Below, in pieces: positions 31,347 to 41,404 of a stretch of 64,000 nt of DNA. The notes below the pieces were generated by a model that was given only the letters and a program-made list of their open reading frames with translations, had not been told where the DNA came from and ran no database searches. The translations under genes and the position numbers were made by a program. Location: NCBI RefSeq assembly GCF_025133575.1, contig NZ_CP104011.1:2170001-2234000 (forward strand). The letters are read 5' to 3'. Every line of letters begins with the position of its first letter. Within the stretch, counting starts at the first letter, position 1. This DNA is from Pseudomonas sp. GCEP-101 (GTDB taxonomy: Bacteria; Pseudomonadota; Gammaproteobacteria; Pseudomonadales; Pseudomonadaceae).

Positions 31347-31575
31347 TGGTTCGCGAGCATGGCTCGCTCCTACAGGTCAGGCCTGGCGCCTTAGCGCTCT
31401 TCGTAGGAGCGCGCTTGCTCGCGAACCGCCCAACGCCGATATCTCATTGTAGGAGCGGGCCATGCCCGCGATCGCGCGCCTGGCGCGTTTCCACAGGTCT
31501 GCGCCGTAACGAAAAAGCCCCGCTCACGCGGGGCTTTTGGCTTTCGTAGGAGCGGAGCTTCTCCGCGAAACGCGG
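31347..31575. repeat. Cluster of REP copies at right edge of the malonate block
   Basis: The 270-bp gap to the next gene is filled by at least four REP variants, at about 31347-31376, 31403-31428, 31449-31475 and 31545-31573, in both orientations. A terminator is embedded among them. No coding sequence is seen. Confidence 0.85.
31512..31538. terminator. Bidirectional terminator between matB and quinone oxidoreductase
   Basis: Stem AAAAAGCCCCGC / GCGGGGCTTTT with a short TCAC loop; A and T tracts on both sides suit the convergent genes. Confidence 0.88.
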
Positions 31576-31599
31576 ATGAAATCCGCGCCCACGAACTCG

Positions 31600-32577
31600 T
31601 TAACGCACCGTCACCACCACCTTGCCCACCGCCTTGCGCTGGCCCAGGTGATTGATCGCGTCAGCGGCTTTTTCCAGCGGGTAGGTCTGCGACACCAGCG
31701 GCTTGATCTTGCCCTCGGCGAACCAGGCGAACAGCTGCTGGAAGTTCGCCGCGTTGTCCTGCGGCTGGCGCTGGGCGAAGGAGCCCCAGAACACGCCGAC
31801 CAGCGAGGCGCCCTTGAGCAGGGTGAGGTTGGCCGGCAGGGCCGGAATGGTGCCGCTGGCAAAACCCACCACCAGCATGCGGCCGTTCCAGGCGATGGAG
31901 CGGAAGGCTTCCTCGAACAGGTCGCCGCCCACCGGGTCGTAGATCACGTCCACGCCCTGGCCGCCGGTGATTTCCTTGAGCTTGTCCTTCAGGCTGCCTT
32001 CGCTGTAGTTGATCAGCACGTCGGCGCCGGCGGCCCTGGCGACCTCCAGCTTGGCCTCGCTGCTGGCGGCGGCGATGACCTTCGCGCCCATTGCCTTGCC
32101 GATTTCCACGGCTGCCAGGCCCACGCCGCCGGAGGCGCCGAGCACCAGCAGGGTCTCGCCCGGCTGCAGGTTGGCGCGCTGCTTGAGGGCGTGCATGGAG
32201 GTGCCGTAGGTCATGCCGAAGGCGGCGGCGCTGGGGAAGTCCATACCGTCGGGAATCGGCATCACGTTGTAGCCGGGCACCGCCACTTCCTCGGCGAAGC
32301 TGCCCCAGCCGGTCAGCGCCATCACCCGGTCGCCGGGCTTCACATGGCTGACTTTCTCGCCCACGGCGCCGACCACGCCAGCGGCCTCGCCACCCGGGGA
32401 GAACGGGAAGGGCGGCTTGAACTGGTACTTGCCCTCGATGATCAGGGTGTCGGGGAAGTTCACCCCGGCGGCGTGCACCTGCAGCAGGACTTCGTTCTTC
32501 TTCGGCTCGGGGCTGGCGATGTCTTCCAGCACCAGGGATTCGGCGGGGCCGAAGGCTTTGCACAGCACGGCTTTCAT
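31600..32577 (-). CDS. NADPH:quinone oxidoreductase family protein (zinc-independent MDR)
   Basis: A 325-residue medium-chain dehydrogenase/reductase. The GroES-like N-terminal half contains AAGVNFPDTLIIEGKYQ and PFSPGGEAAG. The Rossmann half has LVLGASGGVGLAAVEIGKAMGAKVI near residue 140 and NYSEGSLKDKLKEITGGQGVDVIYDPVGG. The cysteine set of zinc-type MDRs is missing, as in quinone oxidoreductases. The start at MKAVLCKAFG was taken instead of an upstream ATG whose leader has no family match. The natural electron acceptor is unknown. Confidence 0.9.
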   Translation of the reverse strand: MKAVLCKAFGPAESLVLEDIASPEPKKNEVLLQVHAAGVNFPDTLIIEGKYQFKPPFPFSPGGEAAGVVGAVGEKVSHVKPGDRVMALTGWGSFAEEVAVPGYNVMPIPDGMDFPSAAAFGMTYGTSMHALKQRANLQPGETLLVLGASGGVGLAAVEIGKAMGAKVIAAASSEAKLEVARAAGADVLINYSEGSLKDKLKEITGGQGVDVIYDPVGGDLFEEAFRSIAWNGRMLVVGFASGTIPALPANLTLLKGASLVGVFWGSFAQRQPQDNAANFQQLFAWFAEGKIKPLVSQTYPLEKAADAINHLGQRKAVGKVVVTVR

Positions 32578-32739
32578 CAGGACGGACTCCGTTGGCGGTT
32601 CTTCTTTGGGAGGAGTGGCCCAGTGTAGGAGCGCGGGCACAGGGGGCAAATCACCATGGCCTGGGCTTATGCCCCGATATAGCTTGGGCGGCGGCGCGAG
32701 TGTGGCTATCCTTTGCCCATCGAATCCGGAGACATCGCC

Positions 32740-33153
32740 TTGAGAGCTTTCCTCGCCCTGTTGCTAGTCCTTTCCTTCAGCCCCTTCGTCATGGCTTCCG
32801 AGTCCGAAGAGGGCAAGGCCGAAGACGCCAACAAGCCCGTGTTCATCGACCTCACCCCGGCGCTGGTGGGCAACTACGGCAGCGGCCCGCGGCTGAAGTA
32901 CTTCAAGGCCGACATCGCGCTGAAGGTCACCGGCAAGGAAGCGTCCGAGAAGGTCGAGCACCACGAGCCGCTGATCCGCAACCAACTGGTGATGCTCTTT
33001 GCCCAGCAGACCGACGATTCCCTCGGCAGCGTCGAGGGCAAGGAGAAGCTGCGCCAGGAAGCCCTCAAGCAGGTGCAGACGGTGCTCCAGCAGGAAGAGG
33101 GCAAGCCGTTGGTGGATGACCTGCTGTTCAACAACCTGATCGTCCAGCCCTGA
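32740..33153 (+). CDS. FliL-like flagellar basal-body-associated protein, stand-alone
   Basis: A 137-residue exported protein with a hydrophobic N-terminus (LRAFLALLLVLSFSPFVMAS). The core FIDLTPALVGNYG, RLKYFKADIALKV, RNQLVMLF and a Leu/Gln-rich C-terminal helix match the FliL family. The start is read as TTG at 32740 with GGAG at 32728-32731; no ATG is suitably placed. In P. aeruginosa a similar gene lies at the equivalent place, outside the flagellar clusters. It shares its direction with the HlyD/RbbA genes but a 226-bp gap separates them. Confidence 0.82.
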   Translation: MRAFLALLLVLSFSPFVMASESEEGKAEDANKPVFIDLTPALVGNYGSGPRLKYFKADIALKVTGKEASEKVEHHEPLIRNQLVMLFAQQTDDSLGSVEGKEKLRQEALKQVQTVLQQEEGKPLVDDLLFNNLIVQP

Positions 33154-33379
33154 CCCTTCCTGGCTCGCCTGCATGAGCGTGATTCATCTACGCTCATCAG
33201 GCGACCGCGTCGACCGGCTGCGGCTGCTTGCCGCGATGCCGGTCTGAAAGCCCCGCCCAGCAAGGCGCATCGGAATTTTCCTCGTCGCGCCTGACTTGTA
33301 TCAAACCCCAATCGCCACGGCTCGCCGAACATCCCTGCATGATCCGCTCGAATTCGAGCGCCTGGACGAGGGAAATCGG

Positions 33380-34453
33380 ATGACCGGAAACGCAAAAAGC
33401 TGGCGCAACCGCGGTCTGGCGGTACTGGCGCTGGCCGTGCTCGCCGCGCTGGCCTGGCAGACGTTCAAGCCCAACGGGCTCCCTGACGGTTTCGCCAGCG
33501 GCAATGGGCGCATCGAAGCCACCGAGGTCGACGTGGCCACCAAGCTGCCCGGCCGCGTCGCGGAAATCCTGGTGGACGAAGGCGACTTCGTGAAAGCCGG
33601 CGAAGTGGTGGCGAAGATGGACACCCAGGTGCTCCAGGCCCAGCTGGCCCAGGCCCAGGCGGAAGTGCGGCGGGCGCAGAACGCCCAGCTCACCGCCGAA
33701 TCCCTGGTGGCCCAGCGCAGCAGCGAGAAGTCCACCGCCGAGGCCGTGGTCGCGCAACGTCAGGCGGAACTGACCGCCGCGCAGAAGCGCTTCACCCGCA
33801 CCGAGCAACTGGTCAAGCGCAACGCCCTGCCGCAGCAGCAACTGGATGACGACCGTGCGGTGATGCAAAGCGCCCAGGCGGCGCTGGCCGCCGCGCGTTC
33901 CCAGGTGGTGTCGGCGCAGGCCGGGATTGCCGCCGCGCGCTCCCAGGTCGTCGAGGCGCAGTCGGCCATCGAGGCCGCCACCGCCAGCACCGTGCGCCTG
34001 CAGGCGGATATCGACGATAGCCTGCTCAAGGCGCCGCGCAACGGCCGCGTGCAGTACCGCGTGGCGCAGCCGGGCGAAGTCCTGGCGGCCGGCGGCAAGC
34101 TGCTCAACATGGTCGACCTGGCCGACGTCTACATGACCTTCTTCCTGCCTTCGGGTCAGGCGGGCAAGGTCGAGCTGGGCCAGGAGGTGCGCCTGGTCAT
34201 CGACGCGGTGCCCGAATACGTAATCCCGGCCAAGGTGTCCTATGTCGCCAGCGTCGCGCAGTTCACCCCCAAGACCGTGGAGACCGCCAACGAACGCGAG
34301 AAGCTGATGTTCCGCGTCAAGGCGCGCCTCGATCCCGGTCTGCTTGAGAAATACATCACCTACGTGAAGACCGGCGTGCCGGGCATGGCCTACCTGCGCC
34401 TCGACCCGCAGGTTGAATGGCCGGCCGCTCTGCAGATCAAGGTCCCGCAATGA
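33380..34453 (+). CDS. HlyD-type membrane fusion protein (YhiI-like)
   Basis: A 357-residue protein with an N-terminal anchor helix (about 10-30), a biotinyl-lipoyl-like half ([35 protein letters not shown]), a long alpha-helical hairpin rich in Ala/Gln (about 80-205), then the closing lipoyl and beta-barrel segments ([18 protein letters not shown]). It is the periplasmic adaptor of an ABC exporter. Its stop overlaps the start of the RbbA-like gene (ATGA), so the three export genes form an operon. The exported compound is unknown. Confidence 0.9.
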   Translation: MTGNAKSWRNRGLAVLALAVLAALAWQTFKPNGLPDGFASGNGRIEATEVDVATKLPGRVAEILVDEGDFVKAGEVVAKMDTQVLQAQLAQAQAEVRRAQNAQLTAESLVAQRSSEKSTAEAVVAQRQAELTAAQKRFTRTEQLVKRNALPQQQLDDDRAVMQSAQAALAAARSQVVSAQAGIAAARSQVVEAQSAIEAATASTVRLQADIDDSLLKAPRNGRVQYRVAQPGEVLAAGGKLLNMVDLADVYMTFFLPSGQAGKVELGQEVRLVIDAVPEYVIPAKVSYVASVAQFTPKTVETANEREKLMFRVKARLDPGLLEKYITYVKTGVPGMAYLRLDPQVEWPAALQIKVPQ

Positions 34454-37185
34454 ACGCCGCCGACTGCGTGGCCCGTCTGGCTGGCGTCTCGCTGCGCTAT
34501 GGGCAGACCCGCGCAGTGGATGACGTCAGCCTGGAGATCCCGGCCAACCGCATGGTCGGCCTGATCGGCCCGGACGGCGTCGGCAAGTCCAGCCTGCTGG
34601 CGCTGCTGGCGGGCGCGCGGAAGATGCAGGAGGGCGACATCCAGGTGCTCGGCGGCGACATGCGCGATGCGCGCCACCGCCGCGCGGTATGCCCTCGCAT
34701 CGCCTACATGCCCCAGGGCCTGGGCAAGAACCTCTACCCGACGCTCTCGGTGTTCGAGAACGTCGACTTCTTCGGCCGCCTGTTCGGCCACGACAAGGCC
34801 GAGCGCGAGCGGCGCATCGCCGACCTGCTGCACAGCACCGGCCTTGCGCCCTTCGCCGACCGCCCGGCGGGCAAGCTTTCCGGCGGCATGAAGCAGAAGC
34901 TCGGGCTGTGCTGCGCGCTGATCCACGACCCCGACCTGCTGATCCTCGACGAACCCACCACCGGCGTCGACCCGCTGTCGCGCAACCAGTTCTGGGAGCT
35001 GATCGCACGCATCCGTGCCGGCCGCGAAGGCATGAGCGTGCTGGTGGCCACCGCCTACATGGAGGAGGCCGAGCGCTTCGACCACCTGGTGGCGATGGAC
35101 GACGGCAAGGTGCTCGCCACCGGCACGCCCGCCGAGCTGCGCGCGCACACCGGTACGCAGAACCTCGAAGAGGCCTTCATCGCGCTGCTGCCCGAGAGCA
35201 AGCGCGCCGGTCACCACCGCTTGGTGATTCCGCCGCGTCCGCAGAACGATGGCGCGCCACAGATCGCCATCGAGGCGGAAGGGCTGACCTGCCGCTTCGG
35301 CGATTTCGTCGCGGTGGACCACGTCAGCTTCCGCATCGAGCGTGGGGAAATCTTCGGCTTCCTCGGCTCCAACGGCTGCGGCAAGTCCACCACCATGAAG
35401 ATGCTCACCGGCCTGCTGCCAGCCAGCGAAGGCACCTGCGCACTGTTCGGCCAGCCAGTGAACGCCAACGACATGGCGACCCGCCGGCGCGTCGGCTACA
35501 TGTCCCAGGCCTTCTCGCTGTATGCCGAGCTGACGGTGCTGCAGAACCTCGAACTGCACGCCAGGCTGTTCCACCTGCCGCAGGAGCAGATCGCCCCGCG
35601 TGTGGAGGAAATGCTCCAGCGCTTCGACCTGGGCAAGGTCCGGGACGAGCTGCCCGACAGCCTGCCGCTGGGCATTCGCCAGCGTCTGTCGCTGGCCGTG
35701 GCGGTGATCCACAAGCCGGAAATCCTCATCCTCGACGAGCCCACCTCGGGCGTCGACCCGGTGGCCCGCGACGGCTTCTGGGAGCTGATGGTGGAGCTCT
35801 CGCGCAACGACGGCGTGACCATCTTCATCTCCACCCACTTCATGAACGAAGCCGAGCGCTGCGACCGCATCTCGCTGATGCATGCCGGCAAGGTGCTCGA
35901 CAGCGATACCCCGCAGGGCCTCATGGACAAGCGCGGCCTGCCGACCCTGGAAGCCACCTTCATCGCCTACCTGGAAGAGGCCGCCGGCAGCGCGCCGGTG
36001 CCCGACGCCGCGCCTGCTGCGCAGACGCCGGCCGAGCTCGGCCGCTACCAGGGCAGCGACCGCTTCAGCTGGCTGCGCCTGTTCAGCTACGCCCGCCGCG
36101 AGGCCATGGAGCTGCGCCGCGACCCGATCCGCCTGACCCTGGCGCTGGTGGGCACCGCGCTGCTGATGTTCATCATGGGCTACGGCATCAACATGGACGT
36201 CGAGGACCTCACCTTCGCCGTCCTCGACCGCGACCAGACCACCACCAGCCAGGCCTATGCGCTGAACATCGCCGGCTCGCGCTATTTCATCGAGAAGGCG
36301 CCGATCCAGAACCCCGAAGAGCTGGAGCGGCGCCTGCGCAGCGGCGACATCAGCCTGGCGGTGGAGATCCCGCCGAACTTCGGCCGCGACCTCAAGCGCG
36401 GCGCCGACCCGGCCGTCGGCGTGTGGATCGACGGCGCGATGCCGACCCGCGCCAACACCGTGCTCGGCTACGTGCAGGGTCTGCACGCCAGCTACCTGGC
36501 CGACCTCGCGCGGCAGAGTGGCAGCAGCGCCGCCAGCGCGGCGGCGAGCACCGAGGTGCGCTTCCGCTACAACCCGGACGTGGAGAGCCTCAAGGCCATG
36601 GTGCCGGCGGTGATCCCGCTGCTGCTGATCATGATCCCGGCGATGCTTACCGCCCTGGGCGTGGTGCGCGAGAAGGAGCTGGGCTCGATCACCAACCTCT
36701 ACGTCACGCCGGTCACGCGCCTGGAGTTTCTGCTCGGCAAGCAGCTGCCGTACATCGGCATGGGCATGATCAACTTCGTGCTGATGCTGGCCATGGCCGT
36801 GCTGCTGTTCCAGGTGCCGCTCAAGGGCAGCTTCCTGGCGCTGCTGGTCGGCGCGCTGCTCTATGTGGTGACCAGCACCGGGCTGGGGCTGCTGCTGTCG
36901 ACCTTCATGAAGAGCCAGATCGCCGCGGTGTTCGGCACCGCCATCGCCACCATGATCCCGGCCATCCAGTTCTCCGGGCTGATCCACCCGGTGTCCTCGC
37001 TGGAGGGCGCGGCGGCGGTGATCGGCCAGCTCTACCCGACCTCGCACTTCCTGATCATCAGCCGCGGGGCCTTCTCGAAGGCGCTGGGGTTCGCCGACCT
37101 GTGGGTCTACTACCTGCCGCTGGCCGCCATGGTGGTGGTGCTGACGCTGCTCAGCGTGGCGTGCCTGAAGAAGCAGGAGGTCTGA
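34450..37185 (+). CDS. rbbA: RbbA-like ABC transporter with two ATPase domains and a permease domain
   Basis: A 911-residue protein. ABC domain 1 has Walker [10 protein letters not shown] near 40 and signature [11 protein letters not shown] domain 2 has Walker [10 protein letters not shown] near 305 and LPLGIRQRL in the signature position. An ABC-2 type membrane domain with one helix at about 560 and five at about 720-905 follows. The layout is that of E. coli RbbA/YhiH. The second signature is degenerate (LG instead of SGG), as is common in one half of such pairs. It acts with the adaptor upstream and the permease downstream, probably as an exporter; RbbA has also been reported to associate with ribosomes. 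Confidence 0.9.
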   Translation: MNAADCVARLAGVSLRYGQTRAVDDVSLEIPANRMVGLIGPDGVGKSSLLALLAGARKMQEGDIQVLGGDMRDARHRRAVCPRIAYMPQGLGKNLYPTLSVFENVDFFGRLFGHDKAERERRIADLLHSTGLAPFADRPAGKLSGGMKQKLGLCCALIHDPDLLILDEPTTGVDPLSRNQFWELIARIRAGREGMSVLVATAYMEEAERFDHLVAMDDGKVLATGTPAELRAHTGTQNLEEAFIALLPESKRAGHHRLVIPPRPQNDGAPQIAIEAEGLTCRFGDFVAVDHVSFRIERGEIFGFLGSNGCGKSTTMKMLTGLLPASEGTCALFGQPVNANDMATRRRVGYMSQAFSLYAELTVLQNLELHARLFHLPQEQIAPRVEEMLQRFDLGKVRDELPDSLPLGIRQRLSLAVAVIHKPEILILDEPTSGVDPVARDGFWELMVELSRNDGVTIFISTHFMNEAERCDRISLMHAGKVLDSDTPQGLMDKRGLPTLEATFIAYLEEAAGSAPVPDAAPAAQTPAELGRYQGSDRFSWLRLFSYARREAMELRRDPIRLTLALVGTALLMFIMGYGINMDVEDLTFAVLDRDQTTTSQAYALNIAGSRYFIEKAPIQNPEELERRLRSGDISLAVEIPPNFGRDLKRGADPAVGVWIDGAMPTRANTVLGYVQGLHASYLADLARQSGSSAASAAASTEVRFRYNPDVESLKAMVPAVIPLLLIMIPAMLTALGVVREKELGSITNLYVTPVTRLEFLLGKQLPYIGMGMINFVLMLAMAVLLFQVPLKGSFLALLVGALLYVVTSTGLGLLLSTFMKSQIAAVFGTAIATMIPAIQFSGLIHPVSSLEGAAAVIGQLYPTSHFLIISRGAFSKALGFADLWVYYLPLAAMVVVLTLLSVACLKKQEV

Positions 37186-37186
37186 G

Positions 37187-38311
37187 ATGAACACGCTGGC
37201 GAACATCTTCAACCTCGGCATCAAGGAGTTCCGCAGCCTGGGCCGCGACTACGCGATGCTGATCCTGATCGCCTGGGCCTTCACCCTGGGCGTCTACAGC
37301 TCGGCCACCGGCGTGCCGGAGACCCTGCACCACGCGCCCATCGCCATCGTCGACGAGGACCAGTCGCAGCTCTCCTCGCGCATCGTCAATGCCTTCCAGC
37401 CACCGTATTTCCGGGTGCCGGAAATGATCGGCCACGCGCAGATGGACCGCGGCATGGACGTCGGTCTGTACACCTTCACCCTGGACATCCCGCCGGACTT
37501 CCAGCGCGACGTGCTGGCCGGGCGGCAGCCGGCGATCCAGGTCAACGTCGATGCGACGCAGACCGGCCAGGCCTTCTCCGGTGCCGGCTACATCCAGAAC
37601 ATCGTCGGCACCGAGGTGCGCGAGTTCGTCAGCCGTTACCGCGCCGAGCCGGCGATGCCGGCCGAGCTGGCGGTGCGCATGGAGTTCAACCCGAACCTGA
37701 CCCAGGCCTGGTTCGGCGCGGTGATGGAGGTGATCAACCAGATCACCATGCTGTCGATCATCCTCACCGGCGCGGCGCTAATCCGCGAGCGCGAGCACGG
37801 CACGGTGGAGCACCTGCTGGTGATGCCGCTGACGGCCTTCGAGATCATGATGGCCAAGGTCTGGTCCATGGGCACGGTGGTGCTGGTGGCGGCGGCGGTC
37901 TCGCTGCAACTGGTGGTGCGCGGCTGGCTGGACGTGCCGATCAGCGGCTCGGTGGGACTGTTCCTGCTGGGCGCGGCGCTGCACCTGTTCGCCACCACGT
38001 CGATGGGCATCTTCCTCGGCACCGTGGCGCGTTCGATGCCGCAGCTGGGGCTGCTGGTCATCCTCACGCTGATGCCGCTGCAGATCCTCTCCGGCGGCAC
38101 CACGCCGCGTGAAAGCATGCCGGAGCTGGTGCAGAACATCATGCTGGCGGCGCCGACCACCCACTTCGTCAGCCTGGCCCAGGCGATCCTCTATCGGGGT
38201 GCGGACCTGTCCATCGTCTGGCCGCAACTGCTCGCCATCGTCGGCATCGGCGCGGCGTTCTTCTTCGGCGCCTTGTGGCGCTTCCGCCGGACCATCGGGC
38301 AGATGGCCTAG
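37187..38311 (+). CDS. yhhJ: ABC-2 type permease (YhhJ-like)
   Basis: A 374-residue membrane protein with one N-terminal helix (about 22-42), a large periplasmic domain (about 45-175) and five C-terminal helices (about 180-370), including LILTLMPLQILSGGTTPRESMP. This is the YhhJ/DrrB type arrangement. It starts one base after the RbbA stop with AGGAGG just upstream, so it is the third gene of the export operon. The operon appears to lack its own outer-membrane factor. Confidence 0.9.
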   Translation: MNTLANIFNLGIKEFRSLGRDYAMLILIAWAFTLGVYSSATGVPETLHHAPIAIVDEDQSQLSSRIVNAFQPPYFRVPEMIGHAQMDRGMDVGLYTFTLDIPPDFQRDVLAGRQPAIQVNVDATQTGQAFSGAGYIQNIVGTEVREFVSRYRAEPAMPAELAVRMEFNPNLTQAWFGAVMEVINQITMLSIILTGAALIREREHGTVEHLLVMPLTAFEIMMAKVWSMGTVVLVAAAVSLQLVVRGWLDVPISGSVGLFLLGAALHLFATTSMGIFLGTVARSMPQLGLLVILTLMPLQILSGGTTPRESMPELVQNIMLAAPTTHFVSLAQAILYRGADLSIVWPQLLAIVGIGAAFFFGALWRFRRTIGQMA

Positions 38312-38346
38312 CGGCCACGGGCTCGCCGGCAGCTTCCGCATCAGGC

Positions 38347-38555
38347 GGGTTCGCGAGCAAGCTCGCTCCTACAGCCCAGGCACTGCGCCTCTGGCGTAGG
38401 AGCAACTGTCTTTGTCTGAACGTCGGTGACAGGGGACGGCCCTCTCCCTAACCCTCTCCCTGAAGGGAGAGGGGACTGGTCGGCGCAGGATGAAACCATG
38501 GCCTCAGCCGGCACGTACGGCTCCCTCTCCCTCTGCGAGAGGGCTGGGGTGAGGG
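38347..38555. repeat. REP copy plus dispersed inverted-end element (copy C)
   Basis: A single REP right arm (CGAGCAAGCTCGCTCCTACA) lies at about 38353-38373. The dispersed element at 38440-38555 has ends CCCTCTCCCTAACCCTCTCC and GAGAGGGCTGGGGTGAGGG and the core GGCGCAGGATGAAACCATGG. Both lie in the convergent gap between the export operon and the diguanylate cyclase. Confidence 0.85.
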
Positions 38556-38573
38556 AGTCCCTCGCGCGGACTA

Positions 38574-40433
38574 TCAGGAAAACGAGCGCTCGGCCATGTC
38601 CGCCGGCCACACGCAGGTCTGGTTGCGTCCCTTGTGCTTGGCCGCGTACAGCGCCTGGTCGGCCTGGGCGATCAACTGGTCCGGCTCGGTGTCCTGCCCC
38701 GGCGTGGCGATGGCCAGGCCGATGCTCACCGTCAGCCGGCCCAGTTCGCCGCCCGGATGCGCGATGCCCATCTCCGCCACCCGCTGGTGGATACGCGCGG
38801 CCACGTGGCTGGCGCCCTCCAGGCCGGTGTCGGTGAGGATGATGACGAATTCCTCCCCGCCATAACGACACGCCACGTCGCCCTCGCGCTGCAGGCACTC
38901 CTGCAGGCAGCTGGCGAGGCGGCGCAGCGCGTCGTCGCCGGCCAGGTGGCCGAGGCAGTCGTTGAAGCGCTTGAAGTGGTCGACATCGAGCATCAGCACC
39001 GCCAGCGGTGCGTCGGCCCGGCGCAGGCGGCGCCATTCGCTCTGCAGCTGGCGGTCGAAGTAGCGGCGGTTGAACAGCCCGGTCAGGCCATCCTGCTGCG
39101 ACAGCTTGTGCAGCTGCGCCTCCAGCAGCAGGCGTTCGCTGTTGTCGCGGGCGACGGCGATCAGGTAGTCGCGGTCGCCCTGGTGGATCAGCTGGGTGTT
39201 GATCTCCGCCGGTTGCAGGCTGCCGTCGCGGCGCTGCATCTCGCGCTGGAAGATCATCGACAGGTTCAGCCGGTGCGCCTGCTGCACCAGCTGGATCCAG
39301 GCGTGGAAGCCGGGAATCAGCCGCTCCGGATCATCGCGCAGCAGGTGGCGGAAGTCCTCGGCGCTGTAGCCCAGGCTGTGGTACGTGGCGCGGTTCATGT
39401 GCAGCAGCTCGCGCTGCTGCAGGTCGAAGATGAACAGCGCGTCGCGGCTGGAGTCCGTGAGGTCCAGCGCCAGTTGCAGGCGCTCGCGGCTGTCGCGCAG
39501 GTTTGCCTCGACGGACTGCCGCTGCTGCGCTTCCTGGTTGAGCAGCTGGTTGCTGGCGCTCAGCGCCGTGGCGCGGCGCGCATTCTCGCGGGCGAGGAAC
39601 AGCGCCGCCACCAGCAGCAGGCTGATCGCGACGCCGCCGCTGAACACCACCATCGGCAGGGGCGTGGACAGCGATTGCACCAGCGTCGCAGTGGGGCGCA
39701 GCTCCAGCTCGAAGCTGCGGTTGTCGAGAAGGCGCAGCGGCACGCGCAGCGGCTGGTCGGCGTCGCTGTCGGGCTGGTCGCGCACATAGAGCGGCCGCCC
39801 GTGCTCCAGCAGGCGCACGCTGAACAGGTGGTTGTCGGCCTGTTTGAGCAGGTTGTCCATCAGCGGGCCGACGCGGAAGACCCCCTGCATGAAGCCGTCG
39901 AAGCGCAGCTGGTTGCCGCTGTCGCGCACGTAGACCGGGGTGTAGAGCACGAAACCGCGCCCGCCCTGCAGCAGTTCCACGCTGTCGCTCAGGCGTGCCG
40001 TGCCGCTGTCGCGAGCGGCCATGGCGGTGGCGTAGTTGGGGTGCTGCTCGGTGAGGTGGAAGTTCAGCGCCGCCTCGTTGCCCTGCAGCGGCTCCAGCCA
40101 GCGGATGCGCAGATCGGGATCGGCCCACTGGATCGACTGGTAGCCGGGGAAGCTGCGCACGTAGAAGCGCGCGTCCAGTTCCCACTCGGGACGGGGCATG
40201 CGGCCGTGGTGGGTCCACAACTGGGCGAGCAGATCCAGCCCCTGGACCTGTTCGTGCAGATTGGCTTCCAGCTGGTGCGCCAGGCTGCGGCCCTGGTAGG
40301 TCAGGCGCTCCTGTACGCGCTGCCGTTCGTTGCTGGCCAGCTCCTCGCCGAGCCAGGCGCTGGCGAGCAGGAGCACGCACAGCAGACCGCCAAGCCCGAG
40401 GTAGGTAGCGAATGAGGACTGGAGGCGGTGCAT
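38574..40433 (-). CDS. Membrane-bound diguanylate cyclase with periplasmic CHASE-type sensor
   Basis: A 619-residue protein. An N-terminal helix (about 10-27), a large periplasmic CHASE-like domain (about 30-245), a second helix (about 250-275), a PAS-like domain (about 310-430) and a C-terminal GGDEF domain (about 445-612) are read in order. The active-site motif is GGEEF at 525-529, preceded at the right distance by the I-site REGD, so the enzyme should make cyclic di-GMP and be product-inhibited. The ligand is unknown. The gene stands alone between convergent repeats and the EVE-domain gene. Confidence 0.9.
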   Translation of the reverse strand: MHRLQSSFATYLGLGGLLCVLLLASAWLGEELASNERQRVQERLTYQGRSLAHQLEANLHEQVQGLDLLAQLWTHHGRMPRPEWELDARFYVRSFPGYQSIQWADPDLRIRWLEPLQGNEAALNFHLTEQHPNYATAMAARDSGTARLSDSVELLQGGRGFVLYTPVYVRDSGNQLRFDGFMQGVFRVGPLMDNLLKQADNHLFSVRLLEHGRPLYVRDQPDSDADQPLRVPLRLLDNRSFELELRPTATLVQSLSTPLPMVVFSGGVAISLLLVAALFLARENARRATALSASNQLLNQEAQQRQSVEANLRDSRERLQLALDLTDSSRDALFIFDLQQRELLHMNRATYHSLGYSAEDFRHLLRDDPERLIPGFHAWIQLVQQAHRLNLSMIFQREMQRRDGSLQPAEINTQLIHQGDRDYLIAVARDNSERLLLEAQLHKLSQQDGLTGLFNRRYFDRQLQSEWRRLRRADAPLAVLMLDVDHFKRFNDCLGHLAGDDALRRLASCLQECLQREGDVACRYGGEEFVIILTDTGLEGASHVAARIHQRVAEMGIAHPGGELGRLTVSIGLAIATPGQDTEPDQLIAQADQALYAAKHKGRNQTCVWPADMAERSFS

Positions 40434-40477
40434 ACGGCGAATTCCGGGGGCTTCAGTAACCTAATAGCACAATGCCT

Positions 40478-40939
40478 CTACTTGTGCGCCAGGCTGACGA
40501 CGATCGCCCACTGTTCGGCGGTCACCGGCATCACCGACAGGCGGCTGCCCTTCTGCACAAGCGGCATTTCTTCCAGCCCTGCCTGGGCTTTCAATGTGCC
40601 CAGGGGCAGCACCGAACGGAAGGCCTCGACGAAGCTCACGTCGCGGGCCGTCCAGGGATTCTTGTCGTCACGGGCCTTGGGGTCGTGGTAGTGGCTTGCA
40701 GGGTCCAGCGCGGTCGGGTCGGCATAAGGCTCGCCCTCGATCTGCGCAATCCCGGCGATACCCGGCTCCGGACAGCTGGAGTGATAGAAGAAGAACAGGT
40801 CGCCCGGCTGCATGCTGCGCAGGAAGTTGCGCGCCTGGTAATTGCGCACGCCGTCCCAGCGCGCGGTCTTCAGGCGCTGCAGGTCGTGGATCGAGAGTTC
40901 ATCGGGCTCAGATTTCATCAGCCAGTAAGCGCGTGCCAT
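40478..40939 (-). CDS. EVE domain-containing protein
   Basis: A 153-residue soluble protein. It starts MARAYWLMKSEPDELSIHDL, the EVE/YTH-like family N-terminus, and contains WDGVRNYQARNFLRSM and LFFFYHSSCPEPGIAGIAQI. The longer upstream frame has no family match. EVE domains recognise modified bases in RNA or DNA. The gene is highly conserved next to the zapA/ssrS locus in pseudomonads. Its target is unknown. Confidence 0.92.
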   Translation of the reverse strand: MARAYWLMKSEPDELSIHDLQRLKTARWDGVRNYQARNFLRSMQPGDLFFFYHSSCPEPGIAGIAQIEGEPYADPTALDPASHYHDPKARDDKNPWTARDVSFVEAFRSVLPLGTLKAQAGLEEMPLVQKGSRLSVMPVTAEQWAIVVSLAHK

Positions 40940-41245
40940 CCGCGAGGGTCTCCTTGTGCGTGGCGGGTGATGATTTTTCCATAAGGGTAGGCGTTTCCCT
41001 GCGACAAGCTGTCGGCTCGCCGGAAACAAACTGTAGGAAGAAGATGTAGGACTTACGGCATGAAGATTGCCTGAAAGTGCCGGAAGTTTTCGGGGCGACA
41101 GCTCCTCCGACGATCGGTTGGCGTCAGAATTGCGAGAAGCTTTTCATTGTCGGAGAATGCCGCCGTTTTTAAGCGTGGCCTGCCGGACGGATCAAAAACC
41201 ACCGCCGGCTGTCGTGGACAATTGCCTGGAAGGGGGAGGCAATCG
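40940..41245. other. 306-bp intergenic region, no gene seen
   Basis: This gap separates the divergent EVE-protein and 44-residue-peptide genes and must hold both promoters. No REP copy, terminator or convincing reading frame is seen in most of it. Its last 25 bases form a hairpin around the ribosome-binding site of the small gene. Confidence 0.6.
41221..41243 (+). promoter_or_regulatory. Hairpin enclosing the ribosome-binding site of the small ORF
   Basis: ATTGCCT (41221-41227) pairs perfectly with AGGCAAT (41237-41243) around GGAAGGGGG. The Shine-Dalgarno-like AGGGGGAGG is partly in the loop and partly in the stem, two bases before ATG. GGA motifs in such loops are the usual target of RsmA/CsrA proteins. 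Confidence 0.55.
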
Positions 41246-41380
41246 ATGAAACGCAAGCCTGATCTTTTGTGGGTGTTGGTAATACTTTTCGGTCTGGGGG
41301 TCGTCACTACCGGTTACACCCAGAGCCTGTGGGAACAACGCCAGGGCAACGCCCCGGTGCAGGTCACCCAGCAGCCCTGA
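41246..41380 (+). CDS. Small single-span membrane protein, 44 residues
   Basis: The protein is lysine/arginine at the N-terminus (MKRKPD), then one hydrophobic helix (about residues 7-24, LLWVLVILFGLGVVTTGY), then a polar tail rich in Gln with QSLWEQRQ. It is too short for a cleaved signal peptide plus useful domain and is more likely an N-in inner-membrane peptide. A strong purine-rich ribosome-binding site precedes it. I do not recognise its function. It converges with the cyclo-ligase gene, 24 bp apart. Confidence 0.7.
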   Translation: MKRKPDLLWVLVILFGLGVVTTGYTQSLWEQRQGNAPVQVTQQP

Positions 41381-41404
41381 TCCAGCGGTCTGCTCGCGCC
41401 ACGG

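Noticed and set aside
34390..37224. A 944-codon minus-strand open frame opposite the RbbA-like gene
   Set aside because: Same antisense effect; composition is Q/H/R-rich with no motif, whereas the sense strand has two ABC domains.
41053..41307. 84-codon minus-strand frame in the EVE/44-residue-peptide gap
   Set aside because: It overlaps the start of the better-supported small gene, lacks a ribosome-binding site and shows no structure.
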